Shown: piece after piece, positions 35,945 through 45,588 of the stretch
Numbering within the stretch: the stretch's first letter is position 1
Layout: each line of letters begins with the position of its first letter
Assembly (NCBI RefSeq): GCF_000521865.1
Contig: NZ_JAME01000009.1
Location: 62,001 to 126,000, forward strand
From: Roseivivax isoporae LMG 25204
GTDB lineage: Bacteria; Pseudomonadota; Alphaproteobacteria; Rhodobacterales; Rhodobacteraceae
Direction of reading: 5' to 3'
Length of the DNA: 64,000 nucleotides
Program-made: the position numbers and the translations under genes
The notes under the pieces: model-generated
The model's input: only the letters and a program-made list of their open reading frames with translations
Told to the model about the DNA's origin: nothing
The model's database searches: none

Positions 35945-37993
35945 ATGTTCAAGAAGATCCTGATCGCCAACCGGGGTGAGATCGCCTGCCGGGTCATCAA
36001 GACCGCGCGCCGCATGGGCATCGCGACGGTGGCGGTGTATTCCGATGCCGACAGGAACGCGCTGCACGTCGCCATGGCGGACGAGGCGATCCATATCGGC
36101 CCGGCGCCCGCGAACCAGTCCTACATCGTCATCGACAGGGTGATGGAGGCGATCCGCCAGAGCGGCGCCGAGGCAGTGCATCCCGGCTACGGCTTCCTGT
36201 CCGAGAACCCGAAATTCGCCGCCGCGCTCGAGGAGGCCGGCGTCGCGTTCATCGGTCCGCCGGTCAGGGCGATCGAGGCGATGGGCGACAAGATCACGTC
36301 GAAGAAGATCGCGCAGGATGCCGGCGTCTCGACCGTGCCCGGCTACATGGGCCTGATCGGGGATGCCGACGAGGCGGTGCGCATCTCGACCGAGATCGGC
36401 TACCCGGTCATGATCAAGGCCAGCGCCGGCGGGGGCGGCAAGGGCATGCGGATCGCCTGGGACGACGCGCAGGCGCGCGAGGGATTCCAGTCGTCCAGGA
36501 ACGAGGCCGCGTCGAGCTTCGGCGACGACCGCATCTTCATCGAGAAGTTCGTGACCCAGCCGCGCCACATCGAGATCCAGGTGCTGGCGGACACTCACGG
36601 CAACGCGGTCTACCTGCACGAGCGCGAATGCTCGATCCAGCGGCGGAACCAGAAGGTGGTGGAGGAGGCGCCGTCGCCTTTGCTCGATCCCGAGACGCGA
36701 GCGGCAATGGGCGACCAGGCCGTCGCGCTGGCCAAGGCCGTGGGCTACGCGAGCGCGGGGACCGTCGAATTCATCGTGGACGGCGACCGGAACTTCTATT
36801 TCCTCGAGATGAACACGCGCCTGCAGGTGGAACACCCGGTGACCGAGCTCATCACCGGCGTCGACCTCGTCGAGCAGATGATCCGTGTCGCCGCGGGCGA
36901 GACGCTGCCCTTCGCGCAAGGCGACCTCAAGATCGGTGGCTGGGCGATCGAGAACCGCCTCTATGCCGAGGACCCTTACCGCAACTTCCTGCCCTCGATC
37001 GGACGGCTGACGCGCTACCGGCCGCCGGCCGAGGTGGCCGCGGGCCCGCTGTCCGATGCCGGCAAGTGGCACGAGGCCGGGATCCCGGAGGGCGAGGCCG
37101 CGGTGCGCAACGATACCGGCGTCTACGAGGGCGGCGAGATCAGCATGTACTACGACCCCATGATCGCCAAGCTCTGCACCTGGGGCCCGACGCGCGAGGC
37201 GGCGCTGGCGCGCATGCGTGTCGCGCTCGACGCCTTCGAGGTCGAGGGGATCGGGCACAACCTGCCGTTCCTTTCGGCGGTGATGGACCATCCGCGCTTC
37301 GTCGCGGGAGACATGACCACCGCCTTCATCGCCGAGGAGTATCCCGACGGGTTCGAGGGCGTCTCGCTCGACGACGCGGCCCTGCGGCGGATCGCGGCGG
37401 CCGCCGCGGCGATGAACCGGGTGGCCGAGATCCGGCGCGCGCGCATCTCGGGGACGCTCGACAACCACGAGCGCCGGGTGGGCGAACACTGGAACGTGGC
37501 CCTGCAGGGAACGGATTACGACCTGAGCGTGGCCGCGGACCGGGAGGGCGCGACCGTGCGCTTCGCCGACGGCCTGTCGCACCGGGTAACCGGCGCCTGG
37601 ACGCCGGGCGAGACGCTGGCGCGGATGCAGGTGGACGGCGCCGACCTGGTGCTCAAGGTCGGCAAGATCTCGGGCGGCTTCCGCCTGCGGTCGCGGGGCG
37701 CGGACCTGAAGGTGCATGTGCGCAGCCCGCGCCAGGCCGAGCTCGCCCGCCTCATGCCGGAAAAGGCGCCGCCCGACACCTCGAAGATGCTGCTTTGCCC
37801 GATGCCGGGTCTCGTGGTGAAGCTGCACGTGGGCGAGGGCGACGAGGTGCAGGAGGGCCAGGCGCTGGCCACCGTCGAGGCCATGAAGATGGAGAACATC
37901 CTGCGCGCCGAGCGCCGGTCTACCGTGACCAGGATGCACGCCGCCGAGGGCGACAGCCTTGCCGTCGACGACGTGATCATGGAATTCGAGTGA
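35945..37993 (+). CDS. pccA: Propionyl-CoA carboxylase alpha subunit
   Basis: Biotin carboxylase and biotin carrier half of propionyl-CoA carboxylase, 682 residues. Biotin carboxylase domain about 1-450: KILIANRGEIACRVIKTARR, EAVHPGYGFLSENPKFAAAL, ATP-grasp glycine loop KASAGGGGKGMR, and EMNTRLQVEHPVTELITGVD. A middle BT-type domain follows. The C-terminal carrier domain has VEAMKMEN with the biotinylated Lys648, 35 residues from the end as in other carriers. BirA at 6757 would modify it. It is separated from pccB by about 2.4 kb and by terminators, so it needs its own promoter. Confidence 0.96.
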   Translation: MFKKILIANRGEIACRVIKTARRMGIATVAVYSDADRNALHVAMADEAIHIGPAPANQSYIVIDRVMEAIRQSGAEAVHPGYGFLSENPKFAAALEEAGVAFIGPPVRAIEAMGDKITSKKIAQDAGVSTVPGYMGLIGDADEAVRISTEIGYPVMIKASAGGGGKGMRIAWDDAQAREGFQSSRNEAASSFGDDRIFIEKFVTQPRHIEIQVLADTHGNAVYLHERECSIQRRNQKVVEEAPSPLLDPETRAAMGDQAVALAKAVGYASAGTVEFIVDGDRNFYFLEMNTRLQVEHPVTELITGVDLVEQMIRVAAGETLPFAQGDLKIGGWAIENRLYAEDPYRNFLPSIGRLTRYRPPAEVAAGPLSDAGKWHEAGIPEGEAAVRNDTGVYEGGEISMYYDPMIAKLCTWGPTREAALARMRVALDAFEVEGIGHNLPFLSAVMDHPRFVAGDMTTAFIAEEYPDGFEGVSLDDAALRRIAAAAAAMNRVAEIRRARISGTLDNHERRVGEHWNVALQGTDYDLSVAADREGATVRFADGLSHRVTGAWTPGETLARMQVDGADLVLKVGKISGGFRLRSRGADLKVHVRSPRQAELARLMPEKAPPDTSKMLLCPMPGLVVKLHVGEGDEVQEGQALATVEAMKMENILRAERRSTVTRMHAAEGDSLAVDDVIMEFE

Positions 37994-38048
37994 CGCGGAT
38001 GATCCGGTCGGCGGCATCGCGGGCGGACGGACGTGCGGGGCTGGCGGC

Positions 38049-38501
38049 TTACGGCTGCCCCTCGGCCCGCCGGTCGCGCACTTCCTGCTGGCGGACCGGC
38101 AGCTTGTCGATCGAGCGGCTGAGTTCGCGCACGTCCCACGGGAAGGGCTTGCGCAGGACCGTGCTGCCATCCTTGGCGATCAGCACCAGCATGAAGCCGC
38201 GCGGGCGCAGGGCCTGCCGGATCGCCGAGCGGTCCCCGGGGCTCGTGTCGGTCAGCACCACCACGTCGCGGTCGCGCAGCGCGTCGGCGCGGTCGGTGAT
38301 GTACTGCATCTGCTGCACGTATCGCGGATCGGCGGGGTTGTCGGCAAAGACCACGACCGGACGCCTGACCCAGAGATACTCGTCGAGCGTCCGGCCCTCC
38401 GCCGGCACGATCAGGTCGTCGGCCCCCGGTCCGTCCGCGGCTAGGACCGGCGCGGCCAGCAGGGTGGCGGCAAGCGCCGCGATGCGTCCCATCCGTGTCA
38501 T
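38049..38501 (-). CDS. Exported DUF4174-like protein
   Basis: 150 residues with the start at 38501: signal peptide RIAALAATLLAAPVLAADG, cut after VLA. The mature domain fits DUF4174, a thioredoxin-like-fold family of unknown function: LDEYLWVRRPVVVFADNPAD, YITDRADALRDRDVVVLTD, and FMLVLIAKDGSTVLRKPFPW. No CxxC motif is present, so it is not a thiol oxidoreductase. It opposes pccA (convergent) and is divergent from the sulfotransferase-like gene. Confidence 0.75.
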   Translation of the reverse strand: MTRMGRIAALAATLLAAPVLAADGPGADDLIVPAEGRTLDEYLWVRRPVVVFADNPADPRYVQQMQYITDRADALRDRDVVVLTDTSPGDRSAIRQALRPRGFMLVLIAKDGSTVLRKPFPWDVRELSRSIDKLPVRQQEVRDRRAEGQP

Positions 38502-38638
38502 GCATGGCAATATAGGCGCGACCTTGCCCGATGGGTATGACAACGCCGGGCAAGCGCACGAAAATTTTAGTGTTTACAGCTTGCTCACCCCGATCCGCGC
38601 ATCCTCGCCATGGCCGACCGGCCGCCGCGAGGACCCGC

Positions 38639-39562
38639 ATGGACGTCATTCTGCATCTCGGGGCGCATCGCTGCGCCACGACGAGCTTCCAGGCCTATCT
38701 CCGCGACCATCGCGCGGCGCTCGCCGCGCGGGGGATCGGCATCTGGGATCCGCGGCGCACGCGCAACGGGCTGCTGCACAACGTGACGGCACGCGACGCG
38801 CAGGCACGGGACCGCGGCCGGGTACGCCTCGCGCTCGAGGCCGAGGTGGCGCAGGGCCGGTCGACGGTGCTCGTCAGCGACGAAAACATGATCGGCACGC
38901 CGCGGGCCTGCCTGCGGGAGGGATGCCTCTACCCGGCGGCGGGCGAACGGCTGGCGCGGCTCGGCGCGGCGTTCGGGCCGGTCGCGCGCGCGGTCCTTCA
39001 GGTGCGCGCGCAGGACGCGTTCTGGGCGTCGCTCTGGGCCTATGCGGTGGCGCGGGGCATGGCGCTGCCCGACCCGGCGGAGCTTGCGCGGATCCTCGAG
39101 CGGTCGGCGCGCTCCTGGCGGGGCGTGGTATCCGACATCGCCTGCGCGTTGCCCCGGGCGTCGATCGTGGTGACGCCGTTCGAGCGGTTCGCGGACCGGC
39201 CGGACGCGCTTCTCGCGCGGACGGCCGGCCTCGCGGATCCGCCGCCGGCGCGGCCCGGCACCTACTGGGCGCACCGCGCACCGGACCTGCCGGCGCTGCG
39301 CCGGGCCGTGCTGGCGCGCGGCGGCGATCCCCGGACGCTTGCGGGCGACGGACGCTGGCGGCCCTTTCCGCCCGAGGCGGCAGCACTCCTGAGGGAGATG
39401 TGGCTCGACGATCTGTACTGGCTGCGCGCCGGGGCCGGGGGCCTCGCCGCTTACGTGGAGTGTCCGGAGGCAGAGGAAACCGGCCTGAACCGGCCCCCGT
39501 CGGACGACAGAAGAGGACAGGACGATGAACGCGACCAAGGACGAGTGGCGGGCGCTGGCTGA
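38639..39562 (+). CDS. Sulfotransferase-like P-loop protein
   Basis: 307 residues from the ATG at 38639 ([20 protein letters not shown]). The [11 protein letters not shown] segment resembles the 5'-phosphosulfate-binding loop of PAPS-dependent sulfotransferases, and [20 protein letters not shown] and [20 protein letters not shown] fit the later helices of that fold. Acceptor unknown; carbohydrate or lipid sulfation is possible. The 3' end overlaps the mutase gene by 38 bases in another frame, so it may help drive the mutase gene. Confidence 0.65.
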   Translation: MDVILHLGAHRCATTSFQAYLRDHRAALAARGIGIWDPRRTRNGLLHNVTARDAQARDRGRVRLALEAEVAQGRSTVLVSDENMIGTPRACLREGCLYPAAGERLARLGAAFGPVARAVLQVRAQDAFWASLWAYAVARGMALPDPAELARILERSARSWRGVVSDIACALPRASIVVTPFERFADRPDALLARTAGLADPPPARPGTYWAHRAPDLPALRRAVLARGGDPRTLAGDGRWRPFPPEAAALLREMWLDDLYWLRAGAGGLAAYVECPEAEETGLNRPPSDDRRGQDDERDQGRVAGAG

Positions 39563-41657
39563 AAAGGAACTCAAGGGCCGTTCCGCCGACACGCTGACGT
39601 GGAAGACGCTCGAGGGCATCGACATCAAGCCCCTCTACACCGCCGAGGACGTGCAGGACCTGCCGCATCTCGGGTCGCTGCCGGGGCTCGAGCCCTTCAC
39701 CCGCGGCGTCAAGGCGACCATGTATGCCGGCAGGCCTTGGACCATCCGGCAATACGCGGGCTTTTCCACCGCGGAGGAATCGAACCGCTTCTACCGGCGC
39801 GCGCTCGAGGCCGGGCAGCAGGGCGTGTCGGTGGCCTTCGACCTCGCGACGCATCGCGGCTACGACAGCGACCATCCGCGCGTGGTGGGCGATGTGGGCA
39901 AGGCCGGTGTCGCCATCGATTCGGTCGAGGACATGAAGGTGCTGTTCGACGGCATCCCGCTCGACCGCGTGTCCGTGTCGATGACCATGAACGGTGCGGT
40001 GATCCCTGTGCTCGCGAATTTCATCGTGACCGGAGAGGAGCAGGGCCATGACAGGAGCCTGCTGTCCGGGACCATACAGAACGACATCCTGAAGGAGTTC
40101 ATGGTCCGCAACACCTACATCTATCCGCCCGAGCCCTCGATGCGGATCGTCGCGGACATCATCGAGTACACCTCGGACCACATGCCGAAGTTCAACTCGA
40201 TCTCGATCTCCGGCTACCACATGCAGGAGGCGGGCGCGAACCTGGTGCAGGAACTCGCCTTCACGCTCGCCGACGGCAAGGAATACGTGCAGGCGGCCGT
40301 GGCGCGCGGCATGGACATCGACCGCTTCGCTGGCCGGCTGTCCTTCTTCTTCGCCATCGGCAAGAACTTCTTCATGGAGGCGGCCAAGCTGCGGGCGGCG
40401 CGCATGCTCTGGCACCGGATCATGACCGATCTCGGCGCCAAGAACCCGCGCTCGAAGATGCTGCGCACGCATTGCCAGACCTCGGGCGTGAGCCTGGCGG
40501 AACAGGACCCCTACAACAACGTCATCCGCACCGCCTACGAGGCCATGTCGGCGGTCCTCGGCGGGACCCAGTCGCTGCACACCAACGCGCTCGACGAGGC
40601 GATGGCGCTGCCGACCGACTTCTCCGCCCGGATCGCGCGCAACACCCAGCTCATCCTGCAGGAAGAGACCGGCGTGACGAAGGTCGTCGACCCGCTGGCG
40701 GGCTCCTACTACGTCGAGCGGCTGACCCACGACCTGGCAGAGGCCGCCTGGACGCTGATCGAGGAGGTCGACGGCATGGGCGGCATGACCAAGGCCGTGG
40801 CCTCGGGCATGCCCAAGCTCAGGATCGAGGAGGCCGCGGCCACGCGGCAGGCCAAGATCGACCGCGGCGAGGACGTGATCGTCGGTGTGAACCGGTACCG
40901 CCTCAAGCAGGAGGAGGAGCTCAACATCCTCGACATCGACACCGCCAAGGTGCGCGAGGCGCAGGTCGCGGCGCTGGAGCGCATCCGCGCGGGCCGCAAC
41001 GCGGCAGCATGCGAGACGGCCCTGGCCGAGGTGGAGCGTGCGGCGAAGGAGGGTGGCAACCTCTTGGCCGCCGCGGTCGAGGCGGCGCGCGCCCGCGCCA
41101 GCGTGGGAGAGATCAGCATGGCGATGGAAAAGGTGTTCGGCCGCCACCGGGCAGAGGTCAAGACGCTCGCCGGCGTCTACGGTGCGGCCTACGAGGGCGA
41201 CGAGGGCTTTGCCGCGATCCAGAAGGCGGTCGAGGCCTTTGCCGAGGAAGAGGGCCGCCGCCCGCGCATGCTGGTGGTCAAGATGGGCCAGGACGGTCAC
41301 GACCGCGGCGCCAAGGTGATCGCAACGGCCTTTGCCGACATCGGCTTCGACGTGGACGTGGGCCCGCTGTTCCAGACGCCAGAGGAGGCCGCGCAGGACG
41401 CCATCGACAACGACGTGCACGTGGTGGGGATCTCGAGCCAGGCGGCGGGCCACAAGACGCTCGCGCCGCAGCTCGTGCAGGCGCTCAAGGACCAGGGTGC
41501 GGGAGAGATCCTCGTGATCTGCGGCGGCGTGATCCCGCAGCAGGACTACGCCTTTCTCCGGGAGGCTGGGGTCAAGGCGATCTTCGGACCCGGCACCAAC
41601 ATCCCAGATGCGGCGCAGGACATCCTGCGCCTGATCCGCGAGGCGCGTGCGGCCTGA
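39525..41657 (+). CDS. scpA: Methylmalonyl-CoA mutase
   Basis: Adenosylcobalamin enzyme rearranging (R)-methylmalonyl-CoA to succinyl-CoA, so propionyl-CoA carbon enters the citric acid cycle. One 710-residue chain: substrate barrel ([78 protein letters not shown]) and C-terminal B12 domain ([18 protein letters not shown] with the cobalt-ligand His at about 592). The single-chain form with both domains suggests a homodimer. Methylmalonyl-CoA epimerase is not in the window. Confidence 0.97.
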   Translation: MNATKDEWRALAEKELKGRSADTLTWKTLEGIDIKPLYTAEDVQDLPHLGSLPGLEPFTRGVKATMYAGRPWTIRQYAGFSTAEESNRFYRRALEAGQQGVSVAFDLATHRGYDSDHPRVVGDVGKAGVAIDSVEDMKVLFDGIPLDRVSVSMTMNGAVIPVLANFIVTGEEQGHDRSLLSGTIQNDILKEFMVRNTYIYPPEPSMRIVADIIEYTSDHMPKFNSISISGYHMQEAGANLVQELAFTLADGKEYVQAAVARGMDIDRFAGRLSFFFAIGKNFFMEAAKLRAARMLWHRIMTDLGAKNPRSKMLRTHCQTSGVSLAEQDPYNNVIRTAYEAMSAVLGGTQSLHTNALDEAMALPTDFSARIARNTQLILQEETGVTKVVDPLAGSYYVERLTHDLAEAAWTLIEEVDGMGGMTKAVASGMPKLRIEEAAATRQAKIDRGEDVIVGVNRYRLKQEEELNILDIDTAKVREAQVAALERIRAGRNAAACETALAEVERAAKEGGNLLAAAVEAARARASVGEISMAMEKVFGRHRAEVKTLAGVYGAAYEGDEGFAAIQKAVEAFAEEEGRRPRMLVVKMGQDGHDRGAKVIATAFADIGFDVDVGPLFQTPEEAAQDAIDNDVHVVGISSQAAGHKTLAPQLVQALKDQGAGEILVICGGVIPQQDYAFLREAGVKAIFGPGTNIPDAAQDILRLIREARAA

Positions 41658-41676
41658 GCCGCCGCGCGCCCCGCGT

Positions 41677-41703
41677 CACCGCGGCCGTCAGGCGGCCGCG
41701 GTG
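41677..41703. terminator. Convergent terminator between scpA and ggpS
   Basis: CACCGCGGCCG pairs perfectly over 11 bp with CGGCCGCGGTG, loop TCAGG, between the convergent scpA (ends 41657) and ggpS (ends 41688). It overlaps the last codons of ggpS. No T run, so it would work in both directions but weakly. Confidence 0.55.
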
Positions 41704-43202
41704 CCGTCCTTCGACGCGTCCTTGCCGAAATCCTTGGGCGACAGCAGCGCCAGCTGATCGCGCGCCCAGGCACGGGTGTTGTGCTTCTCGACCACCCGGC
41801 GCAGTTCGGCCATGCGGTCGCGGCGCTCGGCCTCGGGCATGGCAAGCGCCATCTCGATCGCGTGCAGCATGGACTTGTTGGAATAGGGGTTGGTCAGGAC
41901 CGCCGACGACATCTCCATCGCCGCGCCCGCGAATTCCGACAGGATCAGCACGCCGTCGCCGTCGGTGCGCGCCGCCGCGAATTCCTTGCAGACGAGGTTC
42001 ATGCCGTCGGCAAGCGGAGTGATCCACGCCACGTCGGCCGCGCGGTAATAGGCCACGAGTTCCTCGAACGGGATCGCGTTCGAGATGAGCGAGACCGGCG
42101 TGCGGTCGAAGGTGGCGAAGCGGCCGTTGATGCGGCCCGCGATCTGCTCGATCTCCGACTGGATCTCGGCATAGGCGGTCATGTTGCGGTTGGCCGACAC
42201 CGAGATGTGCAGAAGCTTGGTCTGCGACGCGAGCTCGGGATTGCGCTCGAGCAGCCGCTCGAAGGTCAGGAGCTGTTCGGCGCCGCCCTTGGTGTAGTCG
42301 GTCCGCCCGACCGACAGGATCAGCCGCCGGTTGGCCATGGCCGCCAGCACCTCGTCCCGGCGCACGTCGGTCTCGGGGCGCGCGGCGACCTCGGCGATGT
42401 AATCGGTGTCGACGCCGACGGGCGTGGTGCCGAGCCGCACGACGCGGTCCTCGGTGTGGATGGCGGTGGGCACCGTCCGGTCCGACAGGGCCGAGCCGTC
42501 AGAGATGAAGTCGGGATCGACCTTCTCGCGCGGGACGTTGCCCACGTCGCGCAGCGACCGCACGACGGAGACGAAGTTCGCCGCGTAGCGCGGGATGTGG
42601 AACCCGACCACGTCGCAGGCGAGCAGCGAATCGACGATCTCCCCACGCCAGGGCAGCACGTTGAACATGTCGGCCGCCGGGAACGGCGTGTGATGGTAGA
42701 ACGAGATCCGCACGTCGGCCCGCATCTGCCGCAGGTAGCCGGGCACCAGCCACAGGTTGTAGTCGTGCACCCAGACCGCCGCGCCCTGCGCCGCTTCCGC
42801 GGCGGCGGCCTCGGCGAACGCCCAGTTCACCTCCTTGAAGGTCGGCCAGTCGACGGGATCGTAATTGTACTTTTCCTTGAACCCGTGGAGGATCGGCCAG
42901 AACGCCTCCTTCGACGTCACGTGATAGAAGCTCGACACCTGCGCCTTGGTCAGCGGCAGGCGCGACACGGTGTACTTGCCGAAGCTGTCCTCGATCTGGA
43001 TCACCCGCTCGAACCCCGGGTTCGAGGTGTCCTCGGCTTCCTTCCAGGCGACCCAGGCGGCGTCGTCGACCTTGCCGAAGAAGCTCTTGAGCGTGGGAAC
43101 GATGCCGTTCGGGCTCTTGTTCTCCTTGAAGACGATCTTGCCGTCTTCCTCGACCTCCTCGTAGGGCTGGCGGTGATAGACGATGACGAGATCGCTGCTC
43201 AT
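41688..43202 (-). CDS. ggpS: Glucosylglycerol-phosphate synthase
   Basis: Retaining GT20 enzyme joining glucose (from ADP-glucose in cyanobacteria) to glycerol 3-phosphate. The 504-residue protein resembles cyanobacterial GgpS more than OtsA: it starts with [20 protein letters not shown], then [48 protein letters not shown] and [17 protein letters not shown]. The OtsA-type donor motif region is [10 protein letters not shown], with [18 protein letters not shown] near the end. It overlaps the phosphatase gene by four bases, and gpsA, which makes its acceptor, precedes both. Trehalose-phosphate synthase is the alternative, less likely. Confidence 0.9.
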   Translation of the reverse strand: MSSDLVIVYHRQPYEEVEEDGKIVFKENKSPNGIVPTLKSFFGKVDDAAWVAWKEAEDTSNPGFERVIQIEDSFGKYTVSRLPLTKAQVSSFYHVTSKEAFWPILHGFKEKYNYDPVDWPTFKEVNWAFAEAAAAEAAQGAAVWVHDYNLWLVPGYLRQMRADVRISFYHHTPFPAADMFNVLPWRGEIVDSLLACDVVGFHIPRYAANFVSVVRSLRDVGNVPREKVDPDFISDGSALSDRTVPTAIHTEDRVVRLGTTPVGVDTDYIAEVAARPETDVRRDEVLAAMANRRLILSVGRTDYTKGGAEQLLTFERLLERNPELASQTKLLHISVSANRNMTAYAEIQSEIEQIAGRINGRFATFDRTPVSLISNAIPFEELVAYYRAADVAWITPLADGMNLVCKEFAAARTDGDGVLILSEFAGAAMEMSSAVLTNPYSNKSMLHAIEMALAMPEAERRDRMAELRRVVEKHNTRAWARDQLALLSPKDFGKDASKDGTAAA

Positions 43203-43969
43203 TCCTGGGCTCCTTCGGGCAGGGGGTGCATGTTCCGCTTGGCCACGGCCTCGAGGATGCCGGCCGCGCCGATGCCCGAGGCCACATGCACGTGAGCTAG
43301 CCCGGACACCCGGTCGAGCAATGCCTGCTCGGACCCGCCGACCGCCACCGCGGGCAGGCCCGCCTCGAGCATCGACAGGTCGTTGAGCGTGTCGCCCGCG
43401 GCCAGCACGCGGTCCTCGGAGATGCCGTGATGCGCCACGAAGCGGCGCAGCGACGGCCCCTTGGACACGCCCCGCGGCAGTACGTCGAAGAACCGGTTGT
43501 CCGAGATCAGCGCGTCGAGGCCCATCTCGCGCACCATGTCCACGGCGCTGTCGTCGAAGGCATGTGGATCGAGGTCGAAACTGACGCGGTAGCGGAACTC
43601 GGTCGGCTGGAGCGTGAGGCCCGGATGGCCGTCGAGCGCCGCGCGCACCCGCGCGCCGGCATCTCCCCAGGCACGCGCGATCTCGTCCTCGAGTTCGGGG
43701 ATCGGCTCGACCCGGCCGCCGTCGATGCGCGCGATGGTCGTGCCCACGTCGCCGATGGCGTATTCCGGCCAGGGCACGCCGCCGTCGCAGAGTTCGGCGA
43801 TGAAGGCCGGGTCGCGGCCGGTGACGAAGACGAGCCCGATGGTCGCGCGGTTGTCCTCGATCCAGTCGTAGAGCCGGCGGCGGTCGGCGTCGCTGCCGCC
43901 GAGGAAGGTTCCGTCGAGATCGGTGGCAAGCACGAAGTCTTTCTGCGCCAGCGGCGCGTCCTTGGTCAT
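43199..43969 (-). CDS. HAD phosphatase, probable glucosylglycerol-phosphate phosphatase
   Basis: Cof/sucrose-phosphatase-like HAD hydrolase of 256 residues. Motif I is ATDLDGTFLGG (nucleophile Asp17, acid Asp19), motif II is VFVTGRDPAFIAEL, and motif IV is LAAGDTLNDLSMLEAGLP, with Lys in RGVSKGPSLRRF as motif III. Cap-type segments resemble sucrose-phosphate phosphatase and the HAD part of fused GgpPS proteins. It lies between gpsA (13 bases upstream) and ggpS (ATGA overlap), so it should remove the phosphate from glucosylglycerol phosphate. The substrate is inferred from context. Confidence 0.83.
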   Translation of the reverse strand: MTKDAPLAQKDFVLATDLDGTFLGGSDADRRRLYDWIEDNRATIGLVFVTGRDPAFIAELCDGGVPWPEYAIGDVGTTIARIDGGRVEPIPELEDEIARAWGDAGARVRAALDGHPGLTLQPTEFRYRVSFDLDPHAFDDSAVDMVREMGLDALISDNRFFDVLPRGVSKGPSLRRFVAHHGISEDRVLAAGDTLNDLSMLEAGLPAVAVGGSEQALLDRVSGLAHVHVASGIGAAGILEAVAKRNMHPLPEGAQE

Positions 43970-43982
43970 CGGGATGTGGTCC

Positions 43983-45128
43983 TCAACTGGTCTTCTGAAG
44001 GGCGGCGGGATGCGCAAGCTCGATGTCGAGCGCGCGCGGCTCGGATTCGATGGGCCGGGCCCAGAGTTCGGTGAAGGTGCGCGACAGGTTCGCGCCGTCG
44101 TAGAGGATGGCGTGCACCGCCTCGCAGATGGGCATCTCGACGCCGATCCGGCGGGCGAGGTCGACGACGGAGGCCGCCGAGATCTCCCCCTCAACCACCA
44201 CGTTGCGGCCGCCGAAACATTCCGCGCGGGTCTTGCCCTCGCCGAGCTGCACGCCAAGCGACATGTTGCGCGAGGTGAGCGAGGAACAGGTCAGCGTCAG
44301 GTCGCCCGCGCCCGAGAGGCCGGTCACCGTCTCGCGCTTGCCGCCGAGCGCCTCGGCGAGGATCTTCATCTCGTCGATGCCGCGGGTGATGAGCGCCGCG
44401 CGCGTGTTCTCGGCGAATCCCGCGCCGGTCATCATCCCGCAGGCGATGGCGACCACGTTCTTGACCGCGCCGCCGATCTCGACGCCCACGAGGTCGTCCG
44501 ACATGTAGGGGCGGAAGGAATGGGAGCTCATCGACACCGACAGCCGCGCCGCGGGGCTTTCGCCCGGGTCCAGCCGGTCGGTGTAGCGGAACTCGAAGGC
44601 GATGGTCGCCGCGGTGGGATGCCCGAGCGCGGTCTCGCGCGCGAAGGTGGGACCGGACAGCGCGCCGATCGGGTGGCCCGGCAGCTCTTCCTCGAGCACG
44701 TGGCTCAGGAGGTAGCCGGTGCCGCGCTCGATCCCCTTGCAGCACAGGACGAGCGGCACGCCGGAGTCGAGATGCGGCTTCAGCGCCGCGCACATCTCGC
44801 GCAGCGAACTCGACGGCGTGACGATCAGCACGGCGTCCGCGCCGCCTACCGCCGCACCGAGATCGGACGTCGGCACGATACCGTCGGGCAGCGGCGTGTC
44901 GGGCAGGTAGTCGGGGTTCTGGCCGGTGCTGCGGATCGTCTCGGCGAGCTCAGGCCGGCGTCCCCAGAGATGCGCGATCCGGCCTGCCTTGGCGGCCACG
45001 GCGGCGAGGGCTGTCCCCCAGCTGCCCATGCCGAGGACCGCGATGCGGTCGTAGGGGCGGGCGTAGACGATGCCGGGCCGTCGCGGGGAGGGGTTCTGAT
45101 CCGGGAGTTTCAGGGCGTGTCCGTCCAT
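43983..45128 (-). CDS. gpsA: NAD(P)-dependent glycerol-3-phosphate dehydrogenase
   Basis: Reduces dihydroxyacetone phosphate to sn-glycerol 3-phosphate. Nucleotide motif IAVLGMGSWGTALAAVAAK, then VLCCKGIERGTGYLLSHV, LSGPTFARE, KNVVAIACGMMTGAGFAENT with the catalytic Lys, and LSGAGDLTLTCSS. All are canonical. At 381 residues it is about 40 longer than common GpsA. About 28 residues precede the first strand (MDGHALKLPDQNPSPRRPGI..), with no better start in frame except internal Met. In this operon its product is the acceptor for GgpS, besides phospholipid synthesis. Confidence 0.94.
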   Translation of the reverse strand: MDGHALKLPDQNPSPRRPGIVYARPYDRIAVLGMGSWGTALAAVAAKAGRIAHLWGRRPELAETIRSTGQNPDYLPDTPLPDGIVPTSDLGAAVGGADAVLIVTPSSSLREMCAALKPHLDSGVPLVLCCKGIERGTGYLLSHVLEEELPGHPIGALSGPTFARETALGHPTAATIAFEFRYTDRLDPGESPAARLSVSMSSHSFRPYMSDDLVGVEIGGAVKNVVAIACGMMTGAGFAENTRAALITRGIDEMKILAEALGGKRETVTGLSGAGDLTLTCSSLTSRNMSLGVQLGEGKTRAECFGGRNVVVEGEISAASVVDLARRIGVEMPICEAVHAILYDGANLSRTFTELWARPIESEPRALDIELAHPAALQKTS

Positions 45129-45588
45129 GTCGAGAATGTCCGCAGCGTCGTGCAGCGGCGACGCAGGGTCAAGCGGTACGGGTCAGCGATGCTGCAACTG
45201 CGCAAGAGCTAGGCATTGCTGCCCGTTTGTCGAGTTTTCGCGCGAATACAACCGTGTCTGCCTGGCGTCGGCTTCGGGCGAGGCGCGTACAGCGCAACAT
45301 TTGAGCACTTTCCGCGCCTTTTGCATGCCGTTTGGGCAGGGAGGCGCCGAAAACATGCTGCACTGCGCCAAAAACCGCTGTCAACAGGTTCGCGCGCCCC
45401 TTGGTAAACGAGGGGGTGAGCATCCGCATGTGGTTGATTTCATTACATCTGAACGGCGTGTGAAAAGCCGTAACACCGGCGGGAACTTCCGCGCCTCACG
45501 CATGTTTTGACACGTGCGAGGGCTGCTTTAACCTCGCTGTGTGCCGCACCGCGGCATCGCACAACGCCCCGAGTCAAGGAGCCGACTG
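45129..45588. other. Divergent intergenic region between gpsA and galU
   Basis: A 460-base region without a credible gene, A/T-richer than the surroundings especially near 45430-45470. It must hold the promoters of the leftward gpsA-phosphatase-ggpS operon and of galU. A perfect TTGACA lies at 45507-45512 toward galU, but the matching -10 (TTTAAC at 45527-45532) has a short 14-base spacer. I see no obvious repeat or riboswitch. Confidence 0.5.

Noticed and set aside
41688-43202. Calling the GT20 enzyme trehalose-6-phosphate synthase (OtsA)
   Set aside because: N-terminal and central segments match cyanobacterial GgpS, and the gpsA and HAD-phosphatase neighbours fit glucosylglycerol.
45127-45510. 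127-codon frame in the gpsA-galU gap
   Set aside because: Cys/Ser/Arg-rich random-looking product, no ribosome site, and the region must hold two divergent promoters.
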